From Pseudomonas sp. PSE14 (lineage in GTDB: Bacteria > Pseudomonadota > Gammaproteobacteria > Pseudomonadales > Pseudomonadaceae): a DNA stretch of 64,000 bases. The stretch lies in the NCBI RefSeq assembly GCF_029203285.1, contig NZ_CP115669.1, positions 5,146,001 through 5,210,000 of the forward strand. The letters are read 5' to 3'. Positions within the stretch are counted from its first letter, which is position 1; each line of letters begins with the position of its first letter. The translations under genes were made by a program, and so were the position numbers. The notes under the pieces are model-generated. The model had not been told where the DNA came from. It saw only the letters and a program-made list of their open reading frames with translations, and did not search any database. This document shows positions 48,720 through 56,246 of the stretch, one piece after another.

Positions 48720-49376
48720 ATGAAACGCACCCTCGTACTTGGCTTTGCCCTCTCCGTACTTGCTGCCAATGCCGCTTTCGCCGGCGCCCAGCAGGAATCC
48801 CCGGCCGTGAACGCCAGCCACGTTCAACTGCTGGTCCAGGACGGCGCCGAACGCACCCTGGATCAACAACAGAAGCAACTGGACGCGGCCAAGGCCCGCA
48901 TCGCCGAGAACGGTTCGAGCCAGTCGGTTGACCGTCTGCACCAAGCGATGAGCGTTGCCGAAAACGGTTCCAGCCAGACCGTCGACCGCCTGCACAAGCA
49001 ACTGGGTGTCGCCGAGAACGGTTCGAGCCAAACCGTTGACCGTCTGCACCAGGAGATGAGCGTTGCCGAAAACGGCTCCAGCCAGACCATCGACCGCCTG
49101 CACAAGCAACTGGGTGTCGCCGAGAACGGTTCGAGCCAAACCGTTGACCGTCTGCACCAGGAGATGAGCGTTGCCGAAAACGGCTCCAGCCAGACCATCG
49201 ACCGCCTGCACAGCAACATGGTCGCCGAGAACGGTTCGAGCCAGACCGTTGACCGTCTGCACCAGGAGATGAGCGTTGCCGAAAACGGCTCCAGCCAGAC
49301 CATCGACCGCCTGCACAGCAACATGGTCGCCGAGTCTGGTGGCGACATCGTCTTCGACGCCCACCTCAAGGCCTGA
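48720..49376 (+). CDS. Exported tandem-repeat protein 1 (18-residue AENGSSQTVDRLH repeats)
   Basis: I do not recognise a characterised family. The 218-residue protein has a clear signal peptide (MKRTLVLGFALSVLAANA, cleaved after AFA) and a Gln/Asp-rich leader. Eight tandem units cover residues 62-203, with consensus AENGSSQTVDRLHQEMSV (18 residues, or 17 in the units ending SNMV). The 15-residue tail AESGGDIVFDAHLKA is identical in the neighbour. Units 3+4 and 5+6 share near-identical DNA, showing recent duplication. There are no cysteines or membrane segment after the signal, so it should be a soluble periplasmic or secreted protein. Each unit reads as a turn (ENGSS) plus a short helix. A GGAGCC site precedes the ATG and a terminator follows. 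Confidence 0.85.
   Translation: MKRTLVLGFALSVLAANAAFAGAQQESPAVNASHVQLLVQDGAERTLDQQQKQLDAAKARIAENGSSQSVDRLHQAMSVAENGSSQTVDRLHKQLGVAENGSSQTVDRLHQEMSVAENGSSQTIDRLHKQLGVAENGSSQTVDRLHQEMSVAENGSSQTIDRLHSNMVAENGSSQTVDRLHQEMSVAENGSSQTIDRLHSNMVAESGGDIVFDAHLKA
48903..49328 (+). repeat. Coding tandem repeat, 54/51-bp units, 8 copies
   Basis: Units start at 48903, 48957, 49011, 49065, 49119, 49173, 49224 and 49278. They alternate between two or three sequence types, which indicates duplication of unit pairs. Confidence 0.95.
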
Positions 49377-49403
49377 TCCACGCCGTACGCCGCAAGGCGC
49401 CAG

Positions 49404-49430
49404 AAAAGCCCGGCACTGCCGGGCTTTCTC
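49404..49430 (+). terminator. Terminator of repeat-protein gene 1
   Basis: AAGCCCGGC-ACT-GCCGGGCTT followed by TCTC, preceded by AAAA. The same stem occurs after repeat-protein gene 2, and the preceding GTACGCCGCAAGGCGCCAG is also shared. Confidence 0.85.
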
Positions 49431-49622
49431 ATGCCGTTCCGATCCCCGCAGCAGCTCCATCGATGCCAGGCCAGTACGGCTTTGTAACGGCATCCTACTC
49501 AAAACACCGCTCAAACCACCCGAAAGCGCCGACCTAGAGCGCTTTTCGTCGTTACATCATTTGCAGCGATAGTAGAAATTAGCCGCCTAAATAATCGACA
49601 ACGTTGATCCACTCTATCAAGT

Positions 49623-49642
49623 GGCATCGTTTTTAAATCGAT
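49623..49642 (+). promoter_or_regulatory. 20-bp block GGCATCGTTTTTAAATCGAT upstream of repeat-protein gene 2
   Basis: This is an exact copy of 48638-48657. The 327-bp gap 49377-49703 holds the terminator of gene 1 and this leader; no other gene is seen. Confidence 0.6.
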
Positions 49643-49703
49643 TAATCCGAAGGGAAAATGAACCCGTAGCCAAGAACTTCCTCCCCCTTTGGAGCCACCT
49701 AAA

Positions 49704-50216
49704 ATGAAACGTCAGATCGCCCTCAGCCTTGCACTCACTTCCCTGATGACCGCCAGCGCCGCCTTCGCCGCACCGGCCATTCTGAACAACGGCCCGCGCG
49801 CCACCCACCAGCACGAGCACCAGCTTCAGCAGCAGAAAGTTGAAGATCACGTTGCCGACAACGGTTCCGAGCGCACCATCGATCGCCTGCACAAGCAGAT
49901 GGGTGATGAAGCTCGCGTAGCTGACAACGGTTCCGAGCACACCATCGACCGCCTGCACAAGCAGATGGGTGATGAAGCCCGTGTGGCCGACAACGGTTCC
50001 GAGCGCACCATCGATCGCCTGCACAAGCAGATGGGTGATGAAGCTCGCGTAGCTGACAACGGTTCCGAGCACACCATCGACCGCCTGCACAAGCAGATGA
50101 GTGATGAAGCCCGCGTGGCCGAGAATGGCTCCGAGCGCACCATCGATCGCCTGCACAGCAACATGGTTGCCGAGTCCGGTGGCGATATCGTCTTCGACGC
50201 CCACCTGAAAGCCTGA
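49704..50216 (+). CDS. Exported tandem-repeat protein 2 (22-residue ADNGSERTIDRLHKQMGDEAR repeats)
   Basis: This is a paralogue of the preceding gene. The 170-residue protein has a signal peptide (MKRQIALSLALTSLMTASAA, cleaved after AFA) and a His/Gln-rich segment (HQHEHQLQQQ). Four 22-residue units follow (residues 50-137), plus a final partial unit VAENGSERTIDRLHSNM and the same AESGGDIVFDAHLKA tail. Units alternate ER and EH at one position, and the 132-bp pair is duplicated almost exactly. The core DNGS..T-DRLH is shared with protein 1 but the unit length differs. It is predicted soluble and extracytoplasmic. The function is unknown; shared leader and terminator suggest co-regulation with gene 1. 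Confidence 0.85.
   Translation: MKRQIALSLALTSLMTASAAFAAPAILNNGPRATHQHEHQLQQQKVEDHVADNGSERTIDRLHKQMGDEARVADNGSEHTIDRLHKQMGDEARVADNGSERTIDRLHKQMGDEARVADNGSEHTIDRLHKQMSDEARVAENGSERTIDRLHSNMVAESGGDIVFDAHLKA
49851..50114 (+). repeat. Coding tandem repeat, 66-bp units, 4 copies (two 132-bp pairs)
   Basis: Units start at 49851, 49917, 49983 and 50049. Pair 1+2 and pair 3+4 differ at only a few bases, so the 132-bp unit was duplicated recently. Confidence 0.95.
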
Positions 50217-50242
50217 TCCCGCTGTACGCCGCAAGGCGCCAG

Positions 50243-50272
50243 AAAAGCCCGGCCTCCGCCGGGCTTTCTTAT
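50243..50272. terminator. Terminator of repeat-protein gene 2
   Basis: AAGCCCGGC-CTCC-GCCGGGCTT followed by TCTTATTT. It lies between convergent genes and can also serve the MFS gene. Confidence 0.85.
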
Positions 50273-50296
50273 TTCCGCCGGTCGCCGAACGGGACG

Positions 50297-51607
50297 TCAG
50301 GCCCCGGTTTCGGGCTTGTCCGGCGCACCGTCTGAACGGCCGATGGTCGGCGGCGCTTCCACCACCAGTTCCTCCGGCACTTCCTCGACGCGCGGGTCGA
50401 GGGCCGCAGCCATAGGGCTGACGGTATCGGGCATCGGTACATGGTGCAGCGGCGCCTCGTCGACGCGGTGCATACCCGAAACGCGCTTGGGCTGGACCCA
50501 GAAGATCAGCAGCAGCGCATAGGCCGACACCAGCATGTAGAACATGCCCGGGCCGAAGTGCCGCATCATCGCGCCGGCGAACAACGGGCCGATGCAGGCG
50601 CCGACGCCGTAGGTGGTCAGCAGCATCGCCGAGAGCGCCACGCGGCGCGGCTGTTCGACGTGGTCGTTGGCCAGCGCCACCGCCAGCGGATAGAGGGTGA
50701 ACAGCAGCATGCCGGTGACGAAACCGTTGGCCAGCAGCAGTTGATACGGCAGCTGGACCAGCCCCCACATCGGCACCGAAGCCACGCACAGCAACAGCGC
50801 ATTGCCACGGATCAGCCAACTGCGGTTCATCCGGTCCGACAACCAGCCCAGCGGCCACTGCGCGCAGAAGCCGGCGATGATGCAGATACCGACGAACAGG
50901 CTCGACTGCGAGGTATCCAGGCCATTGCGCGCCGCGTACACCGGCGCCAGGCCGTAGAAGGCACCGACCATCAGACCGGCGACGAAAATGGTGCCCAGCG
51001 ACTGCGGCACGCGCTTCCAGAAGAAACCGATCTCCAGCGGCGCCGCCACCAGCTTGGCCGGGTGCACCCGGCGGGTCAGCGCCAGCGGGATCAGGCAGGA
51101 AGAGAAGCAGATGGCGACCAGCAGCAGCGGCTTGTAATCCAGCGCCGGGCTCAGCGCCAGCAGGCCCTGGCCGACCACCAGCCCGGCATCCACCGCCACC
51201 ATGTAGCCGGCGAATACCTTGCCGCGCTGGCGCGATTCGGCCTGCTCGTTGAGCCAGCTTTCGATCACCATGTACTGGTTCATCATCACCGCGCCCATCA
51301 CGAAGCGCAGCAGCACCCACACCTCCAGCTGCGAGACCAGCGCGTGGATCAACACGATCACCGTCGCCAGGCCCGCGCAGGCCACGTAGGAACGGATGTG
51401 GCCGAAGCCGGCGATCAGCTTGTGGCCGAACTTGCCGCCGCAGACCAGGCCGAAGTAGTAGGCGGCCATCAGGCCACCGACCCACAGGTCGCTTACCCCT
51501 TCCTGGGTCAGGCGCAGGCCCATGTAGGTGGTGAACAGGCCGGAGCCGGCGAGCATCAGCAGCGTGGCGGTATAGAGTGCGGGAAAGGTGACGAGCGGGC
51601 TGAACAT
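50297..51607 (-). CDS. Major facilitator superfamily transporter
   Basis: The 436-residue protein has 12 predicted membrane helices, the MFS loop GLVCGGKFGHKLIAGFGHIR between helices 2 and 3, and the second-half loop GWLSDRMNRSW. It resembles the YcaD-like MFS group (WLNEQAESRQRGKVFAGYM). The C-terminal ~50 residues form a Pro/Glu-rich cytoplasmic tail. The substrate is unknown. The ATG at 51607 was used. It is convergent with repeat-protein gene 2. Confidence 0.88.
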   Translation of the reverse strand: MFSPLVTFPALYTATLLMLAGSGLFTTYMGLRLTQEGVSDLWVGGLMAAYYFGLVCGGKFGHKLIAGFGHIRSYVACAGLATVIVLIHALVSQLEVWVLLRFVMGAVMMNQYMVIESWLNEQAESRQRGKVFAGYMVAVDAGLVVGQGLLALSPALDYKPLLLVAICFSSCLIPLALTRRVHPAKLVAAPLEIGFFWKRVPQSLGTIFVAGLMVGAFYGLAPVYAARNGLDTSQSSLFVGICIIAGFCAQWPLGWLSDRMNRSWLIRGNALLLCVASVPMWGLVQLPYQLLLANGFVTGMLLFTLYPLAVALANDHVEQPRRVALSAMLLTTYGVGACIGPLFAGAMMRHFGPGMFYMLVSAYALLLIFWVQPKRVSGMHRVDEAPLHHVPMPDTVSPMAAALDPRVEEVPEELVVEAPPTIGRSDGAPDKPETGA

Positions 51608-51833
51608 GGCGAGTCCGGCAGGCGATTCGAGGATGGGTGAAGGTTAGCAAGACGCCGCCGGCACAACCGGGCAGCGCCCGATATCGGACAGCCCCGGTGC
51701 GGCAAAGATCACATCGCGGCGACCCGGGCATTATCACCGGCGCCCGGCGCCGCCGCCATCAGGGTGAAACCATTGGTCGCCCGGCCTCTCCAAATGAGAA
51801 GGCTCCAAATGGGAAAGCGCCTGGAGATTCGCC

Positions 51834-52076
51834 ATGACACCCGCCGACCTCAAGTCCTTCCTGCTCTACTGCACCCTGATCAACTACGCAGTCCTGCTGA
51901 TCTGGTTCGCCGCCTTCAGCTTCGCCCACGACCCGCTGCATCGCCTGCACTCGCGCTGGTTCAGGATATCCGTCGAACGTTTCGATGCCCTGCACTATGG
52001 CGGCATGGCGGTCTACAAGATCGGCGTACTGTTGCTGAACCTGGTGCCGCTGATCGCCCTGTGCCTGCTGTACTGA
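51834..52076 (+). CDS. Small membrane protein, DUF6868-like
   Basis: The 80-residue protein has two hydrophobic helices (LLYCTLINYAVLLIWFAAFS and IGVLLLNLVPLIALCLLY) separated by an amphipathic region with HRLHSRWFRIS. It resembles the uncharacterised DUF6868 family of small inner-membrane proteins. It stands alone between the MFS gene and a small cytoplasmic protein gene. Confidence 0.75.
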   Translation: MTPADLKSFLLYCTLINYAVLLIWFAAFSFAHDPLHRLHSRWFRISVERFDALHYGGMAVYKIGVLLLNLVPLIALCLLY

Positions 52077-52179
52077 CACCGCGCCCTGCGACGAAGTGAC
52101 CACCCACCCAATAGCTAAGTACTGAAATTTATTGGAAATATTCGTGTCGTAGGGTGCACGCAGTTTGAAGGAGATCCCC

Positions 52180-52395
52180 GTGCACCACTCTACTCGCAGC
52201 CTGCGAAAAACCCTCGACTCCGTTGCCGCCAACAACGAAGCCACGGCGCTGGAAATCATGCGGGCCGTCGATCAGGTCCAGGACGACCTGTTGCGGCAGA
52301 AGTTGCTCAAAGCCATTCATCAGCTCAACCAGGACGCCACCGACCTGCGCGCCCTGCGCGAGGAAATCAACGCGCCGCAGAGCCGGCGCGCCTGA
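52180..52395 (+). CDS. Small helical protein of unknown function
   Basis: The 71-residue protein begins at a GTG (VHHSTRSLRKTLDSVAANNE) because AAGGAG lies six bases upstream; a TTG further upstream overlaps that site. It is fully helical and charged, without cysteines or known motifs. It is convergent with desB, with only 6 bp between the stops. Confidence 0.65.
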   Translation: MHHSTRSLRKTLDSVAANNEATALEIMRAVDQVQDDLLRQKLLKAIHQLNQDATDLRALREEINAPQSRRA

Positions 52396-52401
52396 TCCGC
52401 G

Positions 52402-53478
52402 TCAGGCGCTGGCGACGGCATTGGGCAGGCGGTAGATCCAGATCCGCCTGATGACCGTGGCGAATTGCGCGGACAGCCTGCCGCTGTTGTAGGTCTGTCC
52501 GTAGCGCGCGGCGATCTCGCGCACCTGGCGCGACAGCTCGGCGTAACGGCGCGCCGGAAGGTCGGGGAACAGGTGATGCTCGATCTGGTGGCTGAGGTTA
52601 CCGGTGAGGATGTGGAACAACCGCCCCCCCTCCAGGTTGCTCGACCCGCGCAACTGGCGCAGGTACCAGTGGCCGCGCGTCTCGTTCTCCAGCACCTGCG
52701 GCGGGAACACCGCGGCCTTCTCGGTGAAATGACCGCAGAAGATCACCGTGAAGGTCCACAGGTTGCGCATCAGGTTGGCGATCACGTTGCCCAGCAGCAC
52801 CGCGCCGAAGGCCCCGGTGAACAGCCCCAGCAGCGGGAACACCGCGTAATCCTTGAGCCACTGGCGCAGCACCTTGGCGTTGAACTGGCGCAGCAGCGGG
52901 CGCAGCTCGTCCCGGCTCATGCGGCCTTTCAGGTACTTGTCCAGGCGCAGGTGCTGGATGGCCACGGCGTACTGGAACAGCAGCGCCTGGATCGCCACCC
53001 ACAGCGGCTGCCAGCGGTAGAAGGGCTTCCACTTCTGCTCGGGGAACAGGCGCACCACGCCGTAGCCGACGTCGTCGTCCTTGCCCAGCACGTTGGTGTA
53101 GGTGTGGTGGATGTGGTTGTGCGTGTGCCGCCAGAAGTCCGCAGGCCCGACGATGTCCCACTCATAGGCGCGTCCGGCGAATTCCGGGTCGTTCATCCAG
53201 TCGTACTGGCCATGCATGACGTTATGGCCCAGCTCCATGTTCTCCAGGATCTTGCCCAGCCCGAGCAGGAACGTGCCGAGCAGCCAGGTGGGCGGGAACC
53301 AGCCGGCCATCAGCAGCGCACGGCCGCTCCAGCAGCAGAAGCGCACCGCCGCGCGGATGCGGCGGATGTAGCGGGCGTCGCTCTCGCCCAGGGCGTGCAG
53401 GGTGTGCTGGCGCAGGGCGTCCAGTTCGGCACCGAAGGCCGCCAGCTCAGCGGCGGATAGTTCGCGGTCGTCGCGCAT
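52402..53478 (-). CDS. desB: Acyl-CoA delta-9 fatty acid desaturase DesB
   Basis: DesB is a membrane di-iron desaturase that introduces the delta-9 double bond in exogenous acyl-CoA. The 358-residue protein has the three histidine boxes GHNVMH, HTHNHIHH and HQIEHH and four hydrophobic helices. It lies 17 bp downstream of desC in the desCB operon. Control by DesT is expected from the operators upstream of desC. Confidence 0.93.
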   Translation of the reverse strand: MRDDRELSAAELAAFGAELDALRQHTLHALGESDARYIRRIRAAVRFCCWSGRALLMAGWFPPTWLLGTFLLGLGKILENMELGHNVMHGQYDWMNDPEFAGRAYEWDIVGPADFWRHTHNHIHHTYTNVLGKDDDVGYGVVRLFPEQKWKPFYRWQPLWVAIQALLFQYAVAIQHLRLDKYLKGRMSRDELRPLLRQFNAKVLRQWLKDYAVFPLLGLFTGAFGAVLLGNVIANLMRNLWTFTVIFCGHFTEKAAVFPPQVLENETRGHWYLRQLRGSSNLEGGRLFHILTGNLSHQIEHHLFPDLPARRYAELSRQVREIAARYGQTYNSGRLSAQFATVIRRIWIYRLPNAVASA

Positions 53479-53495
53479 GGGGATTTTTCCGGAGA

Positions 53496-54596
53496 TCAGA
53501 GGTCGACGGTCAGGTCGCCCTGGGGCGCGCTGACGCAGATACGAATGGGCTGGCCCGGTTCGCTGAACAGCTCGCCGCTACGCAGGTCACGCACGCAGCC
53601 GCTGACCAGGGTGCAGGTGCAGCTGGCGCAGACGCCCTGCCGGCAGCCATGGGCCGGACGCAGGCCGCTGGCCTCGGCCTGCTCCAGCAGGCTGCGGCGG
53701 CTGTCGCCGGTAACCTCCAGTGCGCTGCGGGCAAAATGCAGGTTCACCGACCGCGCCGGCTCGTCCTCGTCCCAGCTCGGCGGGCTGAAGCTTTCCACCT
53801 GAAGACTGCGGCTACTCGCGCCGAGCGCCTGGCGCACGCTGTCGACGAAGCCGCCGGGGCCGCAGGCCAGCACATGGCGGTCGCCCAGTCCCTCGACATG
53901 TCCGGGGTGAAAACGCCCGCGCAGCTCGCCATCAGCTAGGGCATCGCCACTCAGGACCCAGCGCAGTTCGAGGTTTGGGTACTGCCGCGCCAGCGTCTCC
54001 AACGCGGCGACGAACGCTCGCTGGCCGCGTTCGCGAACGTAATGCAGCAGCGTCACCGGCCCGTTGTAGCCACGCGCCAGTGCCTCGCGCAGCAGGCCGA
54101 GCAAAGGCGTCAGCCCGCTGCCCGCCGCCAGCAACAACACGCCCTGCCCGTCCTGAGGCCAGCTCAGCTCGCCGTCCGGGCGGCCCAGCTCCAGCACCTC
54201 GCCCACCGCCAGTTGGTGCAGCAGGTAGGAGGACACGCGGCCACCGGGCTGCAGCTTCACCGCGAACTCCAGGCAGCCGTCCGCGGCGATGCGGGTCAGG
54301 CTGTAGCTGCGGCTGCAACGCACGCCGCCGCGCTCGATGTACAGCTGCACGTGCTGGCCAGGCCGCGCACCACGCCAGTGGGCGTTCGGACGCAGGCGCA
54401 GTTCGAGCATGTCTTCCGCCACCCACTGCCGCGCCTCGACCCGAGCGTACACCCGGTCCAGTGCCCAACCGGTGTTGAGCACACGCAGCACGGCATCGAC
54501 ATCCGACTCGCGCAGCCACCGGCCACGCACCAGGGCATGCAATGGCACGAGCAGCGGCCGGAGCAGGCGCAAACCGGCGAAAGGGAGGATCGACAT
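53496..54596 (-). CDS. desC: Ferredoxin-NADP-type oxidoreductase DesC (electron donor of DesB)
   Basis: The 366-residue protein has an FAD/NADPH reductase core (CSRSYSLTRIA, LLAAGSGLTPLLGLL, LACGPGGFVDS) and a C-terminal plant-type 2Fe-2S domain with CRQGVCASCTCTLVSGC. It feeds electrons to DesB. The ATG at 54596 (MSILPFAG) is preferred over a GTG three codons earlier because GGGAGGA lies just upstream of it. The divergent 158-bp gap to desT holds two DesT-like operators. Confidence 0.92.
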   Translation of the reverse strand: MSILPFAGLRLLRPLLVPLHALVRGRWLRESDVDAVLRVLNTGWALDRVYARVEARQWVAEDMLELRLRPNAHWRGARPGQHVQLYIERGGVRCSRSYSLTRIAADGCLEFAVKLQPGGRVSSYLLHQLAVGEVLELGRPDGELSWPQDGQGVLLLAAGSGLTPLLGLLREALARGYNGPVTLLHYVRERGQRAFVAALETLARQYPNLELRWVLSGDALADGELRGRFHPGHVEGLGDRHVLACGPGGFVDSVRQALGASSRSLQVESFSPPSWDEDEPARSVNLHFARSALEVTGDSRRSLLEQAEASGLRPAHGCRQGVCASCTCTLVSGCVRDLRSGELFSEPGQPIRICVSAPQGDLTVDL

Positions 54597-54610
54597 GAAC
54601 GGCACCGAAC

Positions 54611-54628
54611 AGTAAACAGATGTTCACT
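54611..54628. promoter_or_regulatory. DesT-like operator 1
   Basis: AGTAAACAGATGTTCACT is an 18-bp palindrome with one arm mismatch, 14 bp before the desC start. It resembles the reported DesT palindrome AGTGAAC-type site of P. aeruginosa. Confidence 0.7.
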
Positions 54629-54652
54629 AAAATCGCATGCACGGCAGATTTC

Positions 54653-54670
54653 AGTCAACATGTGTTCACT
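54653..54670. promoter_or_regulatory. DesT-like operator 2
   Basis: AGTCAACATGTGTTCACT has the same 18-bp pattern, with its centre 42 bp (about four helical turns) from operator 1. It lies 84 bp before the desT start. Confidence 0.7.
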
Positions 54671-54754
54671 GTTTTGCACAGGAACTCCCCCGGCGCTGAC
54701 CGGCATTTGCTAGAGTGCCTGCGCCCTTGCACTCGCCATGGATCGCATCGCCGT

Positions 54755-55390
54755 ATGTCCACTCCCCGCGCCGAACAGAAACAACAGACCCGCCAGGCCC
54801 TGATGGATGCGGCCCGAAGCCTGATGGACAGCGGTCGCGGCTTCGGCAGCCTGAGCCTGCGGGAAGTGGCGAAGACGGCGGGGATCGTACCGGCGGGTTT
54901 CTACCGGCATTTCACCGACATGGACCAGCTCGGCCTTGCACTGGTGGCGGATGTCGACGAGACCTTCCGCCAGACCCTGCGCGTGGTGCGGCGCAACGAG
55001 TTCGAGCTGGGGGGTGTGATCGAAGCCTCGGTACGCATCTTCCTCGACGCGGTCAGCGCCAACCGCACCCAGTTCCTCTTCCTCGCCCGCGAGCAGTACG
55101 GCGGCTCGCTGCCGATCCGCCAGGCCGTAGGTGAACTGCGCCAGCGCATCACCGACGACCTCGCCGCCGACCTCGCGCTGCTGAACAAGCTGCCGCACCT
55201 GCAGGCGCAGGACATCGATGTGATCGCCGACCTGGTGGTGAAGACGGTGTTCGCCACCCTGCCCGAGCTGATCGACCCGCCAGCCGACTCGCTGCCGACG
55301 CACCTGTCGCCCGAGGCCAAGGTGACCCAGCAGCTGCGTTTCATCATGATCGGCGCCAAGCACTGGACGGGGATCGGCTCAAGGCCCTGA
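54755..55390 (+). CDS. desT: TetR-family regulator DesT
   Basis: DesT senses the ratio of unsaturated to saturated acyl-CoA and represses desCB. The 211-residue protein has the TetR helix-turn-helix (residues ~15-60: LSLREVAKTAGIVPAGFYRH) and a helical ligand-binding domain. It is divergent from desC with two operator-like palindromes between them. A REP pair follows the stop. Confidence 0.93.
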   Translation: MSTPRAEQKQQTRQALMDAARSLMDSGRGFGSLSLREVAKTAGIVPAGFYRHFTDMDQLGLALVADVDETFRQTLRVVRRNEFELGGVIEASVRIFLDAVSANRTQFLFLAREQYGGSLPIRQAVGELRQRITDDLAADLALLNKLPHLQAQDIDVIADLVVKTVFATLPELIDPPADSLPTHLSPEAKVTQQLRFIMIGAKHWTGIGSRP

Positions 55391-55421
55391 GCCAGACCGC
55401 CCTTCGCACCCTGCCCGACCT

Positions 55422-55487
55422 GTAGGAGCGAGCTTGCTCGCGAACCGCCTCACTGCAGAATTTGTTCGCGAGCAAGCTCGCTCCTAC
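55422..55487. repeat. REP pair (GTAGGAGCG family) after desT
   Basis: A plus copy (55422-55446) and an inverse copy (55464-55487) form a head-to-head unit 31 bp after the desT stop. Confidence 0.9.
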
Positions 55488-55514
55488 AAAGATCCGCATC
55501 GCCCCGCCTTGGTG

Positions 55515-55546
55515 CGCACGAAAACGGTGCGCACCATCGTCGGGCG
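55515..55546 (+). promoter_or_regulatory. NtrC-like sites upstream of ureE
   Basis: A perfect GCAC-N7-GTGC core (55516-55530) abuts GCAC-N7-GGGC (55531-55545, one mismatch). They lie about 70-100 bp before the sigma-54-like promoter at 55613. Confidence 0.5.
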
Positions 55547-55612
55547 CGCACGCCATTCCTGATCGTTCGGACAAGCGCTCCAGGCCGCGCCAGTCCTGAC
55601 TGCTAGCCACAC

Positions 55613-55628
55613 TGGCAAGCCCCTTGCT
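55613..55628 (+). promoter_or_regulatory. Sigma-54-like promoter of ureEFG
   Basis: TGGCA-AGCCCC-TTGCT has ideal -24 and -12 boxes and spacing. Transcription would start near 55640, about 20 bp before the ureE ATG. Confidence 0.65.
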
Positions 55629-55661
55629 GTAGCACCGCCATTGCTACTGCCGGACGCTGCC

Positions 55662-56162
55662 ATGCTGGTCATCCACCAACGCACCGAACCCCGAGAACAC
55701 TGGGACGCCGAACTGCGCCTGAACTACGAGGCACGCAGCAAGAGCCGCCTGCGCTGCCTCACCAGCGCCGGTGAAGACGTCGGCCTGTTCCTCGAACGCG
55801 GCCAAGCGCCGCTGGCGGATGGCGAATGCCTGCTGGCCAACGATGGCCGCGTGGTGCGTGTCTGCGCGGCGCCGGAAAAGCTCCTCCACGTGACCTGCGC
55901 CAATGCCCGCGAGCTGAACCGCGCGGCCTATCACCTGGGCAACCGCCATGTCGCGCTGCAGGTCGGCGAGGGCTGGCTGCGCCTGCTCGACGACTATGTG
56001 CTCAAGGCCATGCTCGACCAGCTCGGCGCCACGGTGGAGGCCATCGAGGCGCCCTTCCAGCCCGAGCACGGCGCCTACGGCGGCGGACATCACCACTCGC
56101 ACCATGGCGAGGAAGAGTTCAACTACGCGCCGAAGCTGCACCAGTTCGGTGTGCGCGTGTGA
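55662..56162 (+). CDS. ureE: Urease accessory protein UreE (nickel metallochaperone)
   Basis: UreE delivers nickel to the UreD/F/G complex. The 166-residue protein has the N-terminal peptide-binding domain and a metal-binding C-domain with AAYHLGNRHVALQ. The His-rich tail GGHHHSHHGEEEF binds extra nickel. The ATG at 55662 gives MLVIHQRTEP. It begins a second urease unit (ureE-ureF-ureG-hupE) with its own sigma-54-like promoter. Confidence 0.95.
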   Translation: MLVIHQRTEPREHWDAELRLNYEARSKSRLRCLTSAGEDVGLFLERGQAPLADGECLLANDGRVVRVCAAPEKLLHVTCANARELNRAAYHLGNRHVALQVGEGWLRLLDDYVLKAMLDQLGATVEAIEAPFQPEHGAYGGGHHHSHHGEEEFNYAPKLHQFGVRV

Positions 56163-56178
56163 CTTTGCGCCAGCGCAT

Positions 56179-56213
56179 CCCCCTCACCCCAGCCCTCTCC
56201 CTCAGGGAGAGGG
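56179..56213. repeat. CTCTCCC-type hairpin between ureE and ureF
   Basis: A single AGCCCTCTCCCTCAGGGAGA-type hairpin lies in the 84-bp gap; it is the minimal form of the arrays at 31865 and 58185. Confidence 0.8.
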
Positions 56214-56246
56214 CACCGTGCGTTGCGCTTGTGAAGTCCTGCCGTC

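Noticed and set aside
48903..49328. Regular repeats resembling a CRISPR array
   Set aside because: Units are contiguous coding repeats in frame with a signal peptide, with no spacers and no cas genes.
50441..51640. 399-codon frame antisense to the MFS gene
   Set aside because: Gln/His/Arg-rich shadow of a GC-rich membrane protein gene; no domain.
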